Source of the DNA: an uncultured Oscillospiraceae bacterium | GTDB taxonomy: Bacteria; Bacillota; Clostridia; Oscillospirales; Oscillospiraceae | Assembly: GCA_910587505.1 (NCBI GenBank) | Contig: CAJULD010000001.1 | Span: 1-64,000 of the forward strand | Length of the DNA: 64,000 bases | Direction: 5' to 3' | Shown here: positions 34,608 through 46,593 of the stretch, piece after piece | Layout of the letters: each line of letters begins with the position of its first letter | Numbering within the stretch: the first letter of the stretch is position 1 | Notes under the pieces: generated by a model | What the model saw: only the letters and a program-made list of their open reading frames with translations | What the model was told of the DNA's origin: nothing | The model's database searches: none | Made by a program: the position numbers and the translations under genes

Positions 34608-35111
34608 TCACTCCAGCAGGAATCCCGCGGCGGCCAGCTCTTCCTTCACCCGCAGAAACGCCCCCTCGCCGGGACAGGCGAGGGTGTGCAGGTGGACGCC
34701 CTCCGTCAGCAGCGACAGCGGCTGCGCCGCCTGGGCGCGGCGGATAAACTGCCCCACGTCGTACCGGCTGCGCAGTCCCAGCGCGCCGGTCAGCTGGCCG
34801 TAAACCGGGTGCTCCACGATCACGTCCACCACCGTGCAGCCGTTGTCCACCATCACCAGCAGCTCCGCCTCCATATCCTCCCCCCGGTGGCGGCAGGCCA
34901 CCTGCCGCAGCGGCCCCGCTTCCCTCTTCCAGATCACATAGCCCCGGGCGGTGGCGGCAATGGCGGCGCCTCCGGCCCGCAGCAGGGCCACGTCCCCCAC
35001 GATCAGCTGGCGGCTGACGCCGAAGCGTCCGGCCAGACGGGTGGCGCTGACGGGCCCGGCGGAGCGGGCAAGGATGTCCAGTATGGCGGCGCGGCGTTCT
35101 TCTGCGGTCAT
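34608..35111 (-). CDS. niaR: NiaR-type niacin-responsive repressor (HTH_11 plus 3H domain)
   Basis: 167 residues, ATG 8 bases after AAGGAGG. The N-terminal helix-turn-helix (RRAAILDILARSAGPVSAT then GVSRQLIVGDVALLR) is followed by the 3H domain, named for conserved His residues that hold metal and nicotinic acid: CRHRGE near 72, VDVIVEHPVYGQL near 98 and HLHTL near 147. NiaR represses NAD synthesis (nadBCA) and niacin uptake genes when niacin is plentiful. None of those targets is in the window, so it would act elsewhere on the chromosome. It is monocistronic as far as can be seen. Confidence 0.88.
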   Translation of the reverse strand: MTAEERRAAILDILARSAGPVSATRLAGRFGVSRQLIVGDVALLRAGGAAIAATARGYVIWKREAGPLRQVACRHRGEDMEAELLVMVDNGCTVVDVIVEHPVYGQLTGALGLRSRYDVGQFIRRAQAAQPLSLLTEGVHLHTLACPGEGAFLRVKEELAAAGFLLE

Positions 35112-35131
35112 GAGGGATGCCTCCTTGTGTC

Positions 35132-35156
35132 AAAAAAGATGCAAAGCATCTTTTTT
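35132..35156. terminator. A/T-flanked hairpin ahead of niaR
   Basis: AAAAAAGATGC, loop AAA, then GCATCTTTTTT. The GC part is only five pairs, but the flanking A and T tracts make it a symmetrical weak terminator, stopping clpB-side readthrough before the niaR ribosome binding site. Confidence 0.4.
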
Positions 35157-35242
35157 GAATCAGCTTCGCTTCGTTCTGCGCCTCAGTTGTCTGCCCCTGG
35201 CAGACAATTTGACGCTCACTCCGCGCAAAGAGTTTTTCCCAC

Positions 35243-35317
35243 GTACACGCCACGGGAAAAACGATTGGATTTTATTTGCCGCCTGCGGGCGGCAAACTCC
35301 TGCGGAGGGCTTTTTGA
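35243..35317 (-). repeat. 75-bp intergenic hairpin repeat, copy 1
   Basis: Read on the minus strand it runs from TCAAAAAGCCCTCCGCAGG through a hairpin (TTTGCCGCC/CGCA/GGCGGCAAA) and AAATAAAATC to GGCGTGTAC. It aligns over its whole length, with roughly four positions in five identical by eye, to 48932-49006 on the plus strand. It occupies much of the 280-base gap between niaR and clpB. Confidence 0.65.
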
Positions 35318-35392
35318 CAGCCCGCGGCGGCGAACGCCGCCTATGGATACAGCTTCTTGTTTCCTCCAGTATACGCAAAGGAGGCCCTTTCG

Positions 35393-37987
<2,595 letters not shown>

Positions 37988-38049
37988 ATTTCTGCCTCCT
38001 TCGGCGGCGCGCCCTCTTCCGGACGCGCGGTCTCTTTTTTTCGCCTCTT

Positions 38050-38078
38050 ATCATACACCCGTTCGCGGCAAATGTAAA
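38050..38078 (-). promoter_or_regulatory. clpB promoter
   Basis: Minus strand: TTTACA (38073-38078), 17-base spacer, TATGAT (38050-38055). The CIRCE operator begins 9 bases upstream of the -35. Confidence 0.75.
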
Positions 38079-38086
38079 GAAAGAAA

Positions 38087-38113
38087 TTAGCACTCTCGTG
38101 TCGAGAGTGCTAA
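38087..38113. promoter_or_regulatory. CIRCE element (HrcA operator)
   Basis: TTAGCACTC, nine bases, GAGTGCTAA: an exact match to the CIRCE consensus, located upstream of clpB. HrcA binding here would repress clpB until heat or misfolding titrates GroEL away. Confidence 0.97.
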
Positions 38114-38143
38114 TTTTCTGTGAATAAAATGTAAATCCTGCGG

Positions 38144-38929
38144 TCAGACCATGGCGTACCGGACGCTGTTCATGATACTGATGCCGATGATGACCGCCAT
38201 CAGAGCAATAAACAGCCTGTCCACCGCCCGGTCGTCCATCCGCCTGTTGAGACTGCGGCCCACAATGCCGCCGCCGATGCCGCCCGCCACCATCAGTACC
38301 AGCGCCATGGGCGGGAAGGGCGGCGTCGAACCGGAGGCAATGGTGATAAGGAGACTGGCCAGCTGGCTGAAAAAGATGATGTACAGGCTGTTGGCCGCCG
38401 CGGTCCTGGTGTCCATACTGAAAAAGAAATACAGCACCACCAGATTGATGGGTCCGCCGCCGATGCCGAGGAAGCTGGACATACAGCCCAGGGCCAGTCC
38501 AATCACCGCGCAGACCGCCCTGCTTTCCACCCGGTGGGTAGGGATGCGCGCCTTACAGACGGTATAGAGCAGGGTCCCGGCGGTAACCACGGCCAGACAG
38601 GCCGCCTGCACCGAACCCACGGCGTTGGGATTTTCAAACAGGGACCTGACCGCGGAAAACAGCTGATTGCCCAGCAGCCCTCCGGCTGCCGCACCGATGG
38701 CCAGGGGCGTCCCGGTGGAGAGGTTTACCCGCTTTTCGCCTGCCAGCATCGTCCGCCCAACGGAATAGCAGCTCATGGACAGCACCGTACACCCGGAGAG
38801 AAAGCTGATGGTCGCCACCGTCTCCAGATGAAGCAGGTCCAGCACCGGCTTGATAATCACGCCGCCGCCTATTCCGCAGATTGCGCCCACCGCGCTGGCG
38901 CACAGACTGACCAGAAAGAATATGGGCAT
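38144..38929 (-). CDS. TSUP-family (TauE/SafE) membrane transporter
   Basis: 261 residues from the ATG (MPIFFLVSL) 8 bases after AAAGGAGG; the longer frame upstream overlaps that site. Two homologous halves each carry the family loop: SAVGAICGIGGGVIIKP near residue 15 and GCMSSFLGIGGGPINL near 150, and about seven or eight hydrophobic helices follow. TSUP proteins export or import small sulfur-containing or organic anions (sulfite, sulfoacetate, taurine products). The substrate is not given by the neighbours, which are clpB and an SLH protein gene. Monocistronic. Confidence 0.85.
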   Translation of the reverse strand: MPIFFLVSLCASAVGAICGIGGGVIIKPVLDLLHLETVATISFLSGCTVLSMSCYSVGRTMLAGEKRVNLSTGTPLAIGAAAGGLLGNQLFSAVRSLFENPNAVGSVQAACLAVVTAGTLLYTVCKARIPTHRVESRAVCAVIGLALGCMSSFLGIGGGPINLVVLYFFFSMDTRTAAANSLYIIFFSQLASLLITIASGSTPPFPPMALVLMVAGGIGGGIVGRSLNRRMDDRAVDRLFIALMAVIIGISIMNSVRYAMV

Positions 38930-39113
38930 CGCCGCCGCCTCCTTTTTGATGCTTCTCAAAGTTACCTGACGGGATCAGTATACAGAAGATTTTCCGGCTC
39001 GTCAAGCCGCCCTCCGGGGATTCCACGGAAATCGTTTTTTACCGCCGCTGAAGGAGACGGAGATCATTCTGTCTCCGCATAATCACCGGGGGCCGCTTTT
39101 TTGACGCACAGAA

Positions 39114-39140
39114 CCGCCGAACCGTGATCCGGTTCGGCGG
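39114..39140. other. 11-bp perfect hairpin in the 346-base gap before the SLH protein
   Basis: CCGCCGAACCG and its complement flank TGATC. No T tract on either strand. The gap contains only this hairpin and the promoter of the next gene. Confidence 0.4.
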
Positions 39141-39170
39141 CAAAAGCTCTCATAAAATGTTGGAAGCTGC

Positions 39171-39199
39171 TTGCAATCCGGGGCAGGCTGCGGTACAAT
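39171..39199 (+). promoter_or_regulatory. Promoter of the SLH/cysteine-peptidase-like gene
   Basis: TTGCAA (39171-39176), 17-base spacer, TACAAT (39194-39199). The leader to the ATG is about 100 bases. Confidence 0.65.
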
Positions 39200-39305
39200 C
39201 ATCTCATGAGACACAGCGGCAGGGCGTGGGGAACGGCAATTTCCTGCGCCGCTTATGCCGTCCCGTCGGGCCTTCCCGCCGGGAAATTTTATGGAGGGTG
39301 TGCCA

Positions 39306-40568
39306 ATGAAAACATCACGGAAAACGCGCTTTTTATCCCTCGTTCTCGCCCTTGCTCTGAGCGTTTCTCTCCGTCCCGCCGCCGGGGCGGACCGGGTGGA
39401 CTTTCCGGACGTCCCCGGGAATCACTGGGCCTGCGACAGCATCAGGGACTGCTTCGAGCGGGGGATCGTCAGGGGCTATGACGACGGCAGATTCCACCCC
39501 GATGACCCCGTCACCGGGTATCAGTTCATCGCCATGATTACCCGCATGTTCTGCAGCGATCTTGTTGAGACATACGGTCAGCAGATTCCTGCGGACTCCA
39601 AATGGTATACCGCATACGGCATGGCCGCCGCGTCTCTCGGATTCGACAGGGACGTGACCCTCACGGACACCCCCATGAGCCGCTACGATATGGCGGCTGT
39701 CCTGAACAATATCGTTAATGAAAAGAATATCATTTTGAAGGTAGTGCACCGGCATAACGCAATAGAGGGCAAAGAGCCGCTGCCGATGGATTGGCCCCGT
39801 GCGCTGCAGGAGGCCGCAATGGAGTCCATCCGGGATTGGGACGGCATACCCGGACAGTACGGCAGGGCGGTGTCCATGTGCTACGCCCTGGGCGCCCTCA
39901 CCGGGATGTCCGACGGCACGTTTTCCGGCGGCCAGACCATGACCCGTGCCCAGGCGTGCGCGGTGATTACCCGGATGAAGGACCTCAACGAGGGAAAGAT
40001 GCTCTCCCGGTCCGAACCCCCCGCCCGGCCCGAAACGCCGGAACAGATCGGCGCCGGCCTCCTCGCCAACGGCCAGGAGGCTACGGTTGAGAATGTCCAG
40101 GCTGTTCTCGATGAAATCAGGAAGTCCTGTCCGAATAATACCGTATGGGGTCCGACCACCGCATACATGCCCAGCGATGAGGTACACAAAGCACTCATCC
40201 ACCACGGTTTCCGGGCATCAACCGCGGGCGGCTGCGGCGGATGGGCGTCCATGGTCAGCGACACAGTTTTCGGAACGTCCGGCGCACCGGGGCGCGAAGT
40301 CACAGATACCAATGAAATCAGACCCGGCGACCTCGTCATCTGCCTGAACAACAAAGGCGAAACTTTACACGCATGCGTTGTCACAAAAGTCGAAATGACA
40401 ACCAACAGAATCACAAACAAACCCGTAACACTTGTGCACACATGTGATGGCAACGTGAATGGCGGATACGTACAATGGGATATTGCACGTCCAATCATTG
40501 GACTCGGCGTTGGTAACAACACCGGATACACGACCTGTTATCGCGTCGTAACCCGATACCCGGACTGA
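39306..40568 (+). CDS. Secreted SLH protein with a C-terminal NlpC/P60-like putative cysteine peptidase domain
   Basis: 420 residues from the ATG (MKTSRKTRF) 8 bases after GGAGG. A signal peptide (to about residue 28) is followed by SLH domains (VDFPDVPGNHWACDSI...YDDGRFHPDDPVTGYQ; a weaker second; SMCYALGALTGMSDGTFS), then a Pro-rich linker near 240. The last 150 residues look like an NlpC/P60-type amidase fold: a Cys in GGCGGWASMVSDTVFG near 315, RPGDLVICL near 345, a His in LHACVV near 358, and HTCDGNVNGGYVQW near 385. Wall-bound peptidoglycan cleavage is the inferred role. The 3' 280 bases are visibly less GC-rich than the rest, suggesting a domain gained separately. Confidence 0.72.
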   Translation: MKTSRKTRFLSLVLALALSVSLRPAAGADRVDFPDVPGNHWACDSIRDCFERGIVRGYDDGRFHPDDPVTGYQFIAMITRMFCSDLVETYGQQIPADSKWYTAYGMAAASLGFDRDVTLTDTPMSRYDMAAVLNNIVNEKNIILKVVHRHNAIEGKEPLPMDWPRALQEAAMESIRDWDGIPGQYGRAVSMCYALGALTGMSDGTFSGGQTMTRAQACAVITRMKDLNEGKMLSRSEPPARPETPEQIGAGLLANGQEATVENVQAVLDEIRKSCPNNTVWGPTTAYMPSDEVHKALIHHGFRASTAGGCGGWASMVSDTVFGTSGAPGREVTDTNEIRPGDLVICLNNKGETLHACVVTKVEMTTNRITNKPVTLVHTCDGNVNGGYVQWDIARPIIGLGVGNNTGYTTCYRVVTRYPD

Positions 40569-40742
40569 CGGCTCAGCCGGAAGCCCCGCCCGGCGGCGAG
40601 TATGTCACGGTCTCGGGAACCGTCAGGAAAGCTGACCGTGTTCAGCGTGAGCCGGGCATGATGAATGGCCCCGGAATTCCCACGGAAGATATTCTCGATG
40701 TTGCAGGGGATCTGTTCAAAATCTTTTATTCGTGAGGGTGCA

Positions 40743-41057
40743 ATGGGAAAAGAACTGTACGAATATGACGCGGTGATTCAGGCCGTAGAGGATAAAGGGG
40801 GCGCTTATGTGCCCTTCCCGTACGATCTGCGCGATGAGTTCCATGCGGGCAGGGTAAAAGTTCATGCGGAGTTCGACGGCGAACCGTATGATGGCAGCAT
40901 TGTCAATATGGGACTTAAAAACCCGGACGGAAGTATCTGCTATATTATTGGGGTTCGCAGGGATATCCGGCGGAAAATCGGGAAGCAGCCCGGGGATGTG
41001 ATTCATGTGGTCATACGCCCGGATCAGGCAAAAGCGGACCCGGATCGCCGGTCGTAA
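40743..41057 (+). CDS. DUF1905 domain protein
   Basis: 104 residues from the ATG (MGKELYEY) with GAGG 6 bases upstream. The family pattern is clear: YVPFPYDLRDEFHAGRVKV, GSIVNMGLK, YIIGVRRDIRRKIGKQPGD and VHVV-like end (IHVVIRP). DUF1905 forms a small beta barrel, often fused or next to YdeI-type proteins; no reaction is established. It follows the SLH gene by 175 bases without an obvious promoter of its own, so cotranscription is possible. Confidence 0.8.
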   Translation: MGKELYEYDAVIQAVEDKGGAYVPFPYDLRDEFHAGRVKVHAEFDGEPYDGSIVNMGLKNPDGSICYIIGVRRDIRRKIGKQPGDVIHVVIRPDQAKADPDRRS

Positions 41058-41065
41058 CAGTAGCA

Positions 41066-41102
41066 GGGGGCCGGTACCACGCTCTGCGCGATACCGGCCC
41101 CT
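41066..41102 (+). terminator. Hairpin directly after the DUF1905 gene
   Basis: GGGGGCCGGTA (41066-41076) pairs with TACCGGCCCCT (41092-41102; last pair G-T) across 15 bases, starting 8 bases after the TAA. No T tract follows. Confidence 0.45.
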
Positions 41103-41284
41103 CAGCATGTCAAAAAAACCCTTCGCAGGAAGTTGCCGCCTCCGGGACTCGCACTTCCGTCCCGGCCGGTTCGCCAGAAGCGGATATAAAGCCGGTTCCT
41201 GCTGTACTTCCGGCAGGAACGGCTTACGGCATATTTCATCAGGGATTGCCTGTATGCCATGTCCTGCGTTATACTCCTGCTCAT

Positions 41285-41315
41285 GAAGGATGCGGCCGCA
41301 TCCTTCTGCTTTTTT
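41285..41315 (+). terminator. Terminator-like palindrome upstream of metK
   Basis: GAAGGATGCGGCCGCATCCTTC is a perfect 22-base palindrome followed by TGC and six T (41310-41315). It would shield metK from readthrough. The remaining bases between 41103 and 41284 hold nothing that I can support. Confidence 0.6.
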
Positions 41316-41381
41316 CTTCCCCTCCTGTCCAATATGAATTGTACTCCTACAAGAAAATTTTGAGAAATATTTCCTTCCCTG

Positions 41382-41410
41382 TTGACAACTGCGCCGGGAC
41401 AATGTATAAT
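41382..41410 (+). promoter_or_regulatory. Consensus sigma-A promoter of metK
   Basis: Perfect TTGACA (41382-41387), 17-base spacer, perfect TATAAT (41405-41410). Transcription would start just before the riboswitch. Confidence 0.9.
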
Positions 41411-41440
41411 AAATAATCAGTATTTGCTGCTAATTAAATA

Positions 41441-41533
41441 CCTTATCAAGAGTGGCGGAGGGAACGGCCCGATGAAGCCACGGCAACCTGCCAGTGGCAA
41501 GGTGCCAATTCCGGCGGTCAGCGAAAGATGAGG
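41441..41533 (+). promoter_or_regulatory. SAM-I (S-box) riboswitch
   Basis: P1 pairs CCTTATC (41441-41447) with GATGAGG (41527-41533). Conserved core pieces appear in order: AAGAGTGGCGGAGGGA, CGGCCCGATGAAGCC, GGCAACC and a P3/P4 hairpin ending in AGCGAAAGATG. The element binds S-adenosylmethionine and, with the terminator just downstream, shuts off the gene that makes it. Confidence 0.96.
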
Positions 41534-41550
41534 AACCTTTACCCTTCCAG

Positions 41551-41578
41551 GCGCGCCGGCAGGCGTGCTTTTTCTTTT
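41551..41578 (+). terminator. Riboswitch-controlled terminator before metK
   Basis: GCGCGCC, loop GGCA, GGCGTGC, then TTTTTCTTTT. It is placed 17 bases after the SAM-I aptamer and 35 bases before the metK ATG, as the OFF-state expression platform. Confidence 0.9.
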
Positions 41579-41613
41579 CGCTTGCCACATCAGACGAAAG
41601 AGAGGAATTTATC

Positions 41614-42768
<1,155 letters not shown>

Positions 42769-42925
42769 TGGTATACATCCTGCTTCTTGAAGGTATACAT
42801 ACTTTTTCCTGAAAGAAAACGTATCAAAAAGAACCTTTGGGAAGGGGCAATTCCTGCCTCGAAAGAGCATCCTGAGGGATCCTGCAGTGGATCCCCTGGC
42901 AGCAACCGTTTGCCCGTTTAGAAAA

Positions 42926-42949
42926 CCGCCCCGGGGAAACCCGGGGCGG
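42926..42949. terminator. Bidirectional terminator between metK and gdhA
   Basis: CCGCCCCGGG, GAAA tetraloop, CCCGGGGCGG. On the plus strand it is followed by CCTGTTTTA and on the minus strand directly by TTTT. It separates the convergent metK and gdhA transcripts. Confidence 0.8.
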
Positions 42950-43057
42950 CCTGTTTTACCATAAAATTTCTTCAGAAGCAGCTGTCCGAACTTCTGAAAA
43001 GTTTTTTTGGTTCTTTTTCTTTCAGGAAAAAGAACAGAGAGCGGGAAAAAGGCGAAA

Positions 43058-44410
43058 TCAGAAGGCTCCCTGCTCCATCATGGCCTCGGCTACCTTCTTG
43101 AAGCCCGCCAGATTGGCGCCGGCCACCAGATTATAGCCCAGTCCGTACTCCTCGGCAGCCTCCACGGACACCCTGTGGATATTCTTCATAATGCCTCTGA
43201 GCTTCTCGTCCACTTCTTCCGCGGACCAGACCAGCCGCTCGCTGTTCTGGCTCATCTCCAGAGCGGAGACGGCCACGCCGCCGGCGTTGACCGCCTTGGA
43301 GGGGGCCACGATCATGCCGGGCTGCTGCATGAGGTAGAACAGCGCGTCGTTGGTGGTGGGCATATTGGCAACCTCGATGTAATACTTCACGCCGTTTTCC
43401 ACGATCTGCTTTGCGTGCTCCATATGTACATCGTTCTGCATGGCGGAGGGCATAATGACGTCCGCCCTGACCCCCCAGGGCTTCTCGCCGGGGTGGAACT
43501 CCACGCCGAACCTGTCCGCGTAGTCCTGAACCTTATTCCGCCCGGAGTTGCGCATGGTGACCAGATAGTCGATTTTCTCCTGAGAGGAGGACACGCCGTC
43601 GGGGTCGTAGACATAACCGTCCGGGCCGGACAGGGTGACGACCTTCGCCCCCAGGTGGCTGGCCTTCTTGCAGATCCCCCAGGTCACGTTGCCGAAACCG
43701 GCGCAGGCGATGGTTTTGCCCTTAATATCCTCGCCCTCGTGGTTGAGGACCTCCTGGAGGTAATACATCGCGCCGTACCCCGTGGCCTCCGGCCTGGTCA
43801 GACTGCCGCCGTAGCTGAAGCCCTTGCCGGTCAGCACGCCGTTTTCAAAGGTGCCCTTCAGCCTGCGATACTGACCGTACAGATAGCCGATCTCCCGGCC
43901 GCCTACGCCCATGTCTCCTGCGGGTACGTCGATGTCCGGCCCGATGTAGCGGTACAGGGCGGTCATGAAGCTCTGGCAGAAGCGCATGACCTCGGCGTCG
44001 GATTTTCCGGCAGGATCAAAATCGCTGCCGCCCTTGCCGCCGCCGATGGGCAGGCCGGTGAGGCTGTTCTTGAAAATCTGCTCAAAACCCAGGAACTTGA
44101 TAATGCCGGGATACACGTTTTTCTGGAAGCGCAGGCCGCCCTTGTAGGGGCCGATGGCGCCGTTGAACTGGCAGCGGTAGCCGATATTGGTATGATAATT
44201 GCCGTTGTCGTCCATCCACACCACGCGGAAGGTGAACATCCGCTCAGGTTCCACCATGCGGCCCAGCAGATCGGCCTTTTCATACTCCGGGTGCTTGTCC
44301 ACCATGGGGGCAATGGAAGTGAGAACCTCTTCCACAGTCTGCACAAACTCCGGTTCGTTGCCGTGTCTTTGCTTGACGTTTTCGATCACGCTTGCGACAT
44401 AGGCATTCAT
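43058..44410 (-). CDS. gdhA: NADP-type glutamate dehydrogenase
   Basis: 450 residues from the ATG (MNAYVASVI) 8 bases after GAGGAGG. The enzyme makes glutamate from 2-oxoglutarate, ammonium and NAD(P)H as a hexamer. Substrate-side motifs: GPYKGGLRF near 90, PIGGGKGGSDFDP with the catalytic Lys near 125, and DIDVPAGDMGVGGREI near 165 (shown by its start). Rossmann loop: ACAGFGNVTWG near 240. Length and motifs fit the 450-residue family of bacterial NADP enzymes. It neighbours the arginine cluster and provides its precursor, but has its own promoter. Confidence 0.95.
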   Translation of the reverse strand: MNAYVASVIENVKQRHGNEPEFVQTVEEVLTSIAPMVDKHPEYEKADLLGRMVEPERMFTFRVVWMDDNGNYHTNIGYRCQFNGAIGPYKGGLRFQKNVYPGIIKFLGFEQIFKNSLTGLPIGGGKGGSDFDPAGKSDAEVMRFCQSFMTALYRYIGPDIDVPAGDMGVGGREIGYLYGQYRRLKGTFENGVLTGKGFSYGGSLTRPEATGYGAMYYLQEVLNHEGEDIKGKTIACAGFGNVTWGICKKASHLGAKVVTLSGPDGYVYDPDGVSSSQEKIDYLVTMRNSGRNKVQDYADRFGVEFHPGEKPWGVRADVIMPSAMQNDVHMEHAKQIVENGVKYYIEVANMPTTNDALFYLMQQPGMIVAPSKAVNAGGVAVSALEMSQNSERLVWSAEEVDEKLRGIMKNIHRVSVEAAEEYGLGYNLVAGANLAGFKKVAEAMMEQGAF

Positions 44411-44477
44411 TGGTTTTTCCTCCTCAATTTTGCAGAGCGGGCAGGATAGCGTCCCCGCCCATACTCCATCTGTTGCC

Positions 44478-44506
44478 ATACTAACATGTTTCGAGGGAAA
44501 AAACAA
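44478..44506 (-). promoter_or_regulatory. Probable gdhA promoter
   Basis: Minus strand: TTGTTT (44501-44506), 17-base spacer, TAGTAT (44478-44483) with an upstream TGn extension. Each hexamer is imperfect, but spacing is ideal. Confidence 0.5.
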
Positions 44507-44669
44507 CCGGTTTTTTTGTGGAAACCTCTCTTTTGACGTGAAAGTTTCAGGGCCATTTTTGTGCAGAACAGACAGTCCGCGCCGAGCGTGAGGCCGGGGC
44601 GGAGATGTGCGTCCCTTGTCCAAAACCGCCCGGCCGGCGTTCAACGGCGGTGAAGACAGGTCCCCAGGA

Positions 44670-45662
44670 TCAGCAAAGCGTGGCGTAAATCACCGCCTTG
44701 ATGGTATGCATCCGGTTTTCCGCCTCGTCAAATACCACAGACCGGGGCGACTCAAACACCTCATTGGTAACCTCCATCTCCGGCACGCCAAATTTTTCGG
44801 CAATCTCCGCCCCGATGGCGGTCCTGGTGTCATGGAAGGAGGGCAGGCAGTGCATGAAAATGGCGGATTTCTTCGCGCCCGCCATGGCGGCGGCGTTGAC
44901 CTGATAAGGCCGCAGCAGCCGGATGCGCTCCTCCCACACCGAGTCCGGCTCGCCCATGGAAACCCAGATGTCGGTATAGAGCACGTCGGCGTCCCTGGTT
45001 CCGGCGCTCACGTCCTCCGTCAGCGTAACGGAGCCGTGGTTCTCCGACGCGATCTTCTTTGCCGCCTCCACCAGCTCCGGGGCGGGGAACAGCTCCCTGG
45101 GGGCGCAGGCGGTAAAATGAACGCCCATTGTGGCGCAGGCGATCATCAGGGAGTTGCCCATGTTGTTCCGGGCGTCGCCCATATAGGTGAAACGCAGCCC
45201 CTTCAGATATCCGAATTTCTCCTCCATGGTCATGAGGTCCGCCAGCATCTGGGTGGGATGGAACTGATCCGTCAGCCCGTTCCACACCGGCACGCCGGCA
45301 TACCGCGCCAGCTCCTCCACCAGCTCCTGCCGGAAACCCCGGTACTCGATGCCGTCGTACATCCGGCCCAGCACCCGCGCCGTGTCGGCGATGGACTCCT
45401 TTTTCCCCATCTGGGAGCTGCCGGAGTCCAGACAGGTGACCCCCATTCCCAGATCGTGGCCCGCCACCTCAAAGGAGCAGCGGGTCCGGGTGGAGGTCTT
45501 TTCAAACAGGAGCACGATGTTCTTGCCCTCCAGGTACCTGTGAGGGGTCCCGGCCCGCTTCATATCCTTGAAATTCCTGGCAAGGTCCAGGAGATATCTG
45601 ATCTCCGCCGGGGAGTAATCCAGCAGCTTTAAAAAGCTTCTTCCTCTGAGATTGACAGGCAC
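44670..45662 (-). CDS. argF: Ornithine carbamoyltransferase
   Basis: 330 residues if started at GTG 45662, which has AGAAGG 9 bases upstream; no ATG with a ribosome binding site fits. The enzyme transfers the carbamoyl group to ornithine, forming citrulline. The carbamoyl-phosphate motif STRTRCSFEVA lies near residue 57, GMGVTCLDSGSSQMGKKES near 72 (shown in part), FHPTQ near 135 and the ornithine loop FMHCLPSFHD near 270. Whether it runs in the catabolic direction cannot be told; the arginine-synthesis neighbours favour ArgF. It is separated from the rest of the cluster by 262 bases with possible operator palindromes. Confidence 0.94.
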   Translation of the reverse strand: MPVNLRGRSFLKLLDYSPAEIRYLLDLARNFKDMKRAGTPHRYLEGKNIVLLFEKTSTRTRCSFEVAGHDLGMGVTCLDSGSSQMGKKESIADTARVLGRMYDGIEYRGFRQELVEELARYAGVPVWNGLTDQFHPTQMLADLMTMEEKFGYLKGLRFTYMGDARNNMGNSLMIACATMGVHFTACAPRELFPAPELVEAAKKIASENHGSVTLTEDVSAGTRDADVLYTDIWVSMGEPDSVWEERIRLLRPYQVNAAAMAGAKKSAIFMHCLPSFHDTRTAIGAEIAEKFGVPEMEVTNEVFESPRSVVFDEAENRMHTIKAVIYATLC

Positions 45663-45801
45663 AATGATAAACCTTCTTTCTGTCTCCGCCGCCGCGCGGC
45701 GGCGGGGGTAATTTTTTCTGCAAAAGCCCGGGGACCTGCCGGTCCCGGACCCTGCACCTGCTTCCCGTCCACGTAAAAGCAGGCAAAAGCGCTTATACCT
45801 G

Positions 45802-45826
45802 CGGTTCAGGAACCGTAATTTATTAC
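45802..45826 (-). promoter_or_regulatory. Two adjacent palindromes upstream of argF, possible arginine-repressor site
   Basis: CGGTTCAGGAACCG (45802-45815) and GTAATTTATTAC (45815-45826) abut each other. The second, with its flanks (TGTAATAAATTACG on the minus strand), resembles an ARG box half-site pair. A TATAAG hexamer lies just downstream at 45792-45797. This is suggestive only. Confidence 0.3.
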
Positions 45827-45924
45827 AGGGTGTTATTTTTTTGCGTCCGTGGCACAGTCTGTCCGGCCTGAGAATGGGCCTTCTTCGTCTATGTTCAGCA
45901 TGGCGGCTGGCGCCCCCTGCCGTC

Positions 45925-46593
45925 TCAAACCGGAAAACTCCCGGAGGTGCTTTCAAGGAGAGCCAGCGTCTCTGAGAAAGCATCCCAGACGGTGCCCTCC
46001 GGCAGAGCCTGGAAAGTCATAACCTTTCCGGACACCGGATGGGGGAACGCCAGCGAACAGCTCCACAGCGCCAGCGCTCCGCTGCCGCCGCCATACCTCC
46101 CGTCGCCCGGCAGGGGCATGCCCCGGCTGGCGAACTGTACCCGAATCTGGTGGGTGCGTCCGGTGTGGAGCCGGACCAGCAGCAGGGACTGCCCGTCCTT
46201 CTCCGCCAGCAGGCGGTAGTCCAGACGGGCCTCCTTCACACCGCCCCGCATCCTCTTCACCACAAAGCTCCTGTTCCTGGCCCTGTCGTGAAGCAGCAGA
46301 TCCCGATAGACGCCCTCCGGCTCCTCCGGGCGGCCCCGGACGATGCAGAGGTATTTTTTCTGAAACTGCCCGCCGGTCATGGCGGCGGACAGCGCGCCGG
46401 CGGCGCGGCCGGTCCTGGCGTAGACCATCACGCCTCCCGCCTCCCGGTCCAGCCGGTGGACGGGGAAAATATCGCCTCCCAGCTGTGCCCGCAGCAGCGC
46501 GGGCATCGTCTCGCCGGGTCCGTCCTGACTGAGCGCGCCGGGCAGCTTGAGGCAGACGGCCAGCGCCCGGTCCTGATACAGCATGGAGATCAT
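45925..46593 (-). CDS. RluA-family pseudouridine synthase
   Basis: 222 residues; the ATG overlaps the argD stop (ATGA), so it is translationally coupled to argD. The catalytic motif VHRLDREAGGVMVYA near residue 43 contains the conserved Asp. Later blocks are KKYLCIVRG, LHTGRTHQIRVQFAS near 150 and PLPGDGRYGG. There is no S4 domain, so it is the short form, acting on rRNA or tRNA uridines in the cytoplasm. Its place inside the arginine operon is odd and may simply ride on the promoter. The exact RNA target is not known. Confidence 0.88.
   Translation of the reverse strand: MISMLYQDRALAVCLKLPGALSQDGPGETMPALLRAQLGGDIFPVHRLDREAGGVMVYARTGRAAGALSAAMTGGQFQKKYLCIVRGRPEEPEGVYRDLLLHDRARNRSFVVKRMRGGVKEARLDYRLLAEKDGQSLLLVRLHTGRTHQIRVQFASRGMPLPGDGRYGGGSGALALWSCSLAFPHPVSGKVMTFQALPEGTVWDAFSETLALLESTSGSFPV

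Noticed and set aside
45690..45900. T-box leader in front of argF
   Set aside because: The conserved T-box sequence and a specifier stem are not present; only two short palindromes and a TATAAG hexamer are seen.
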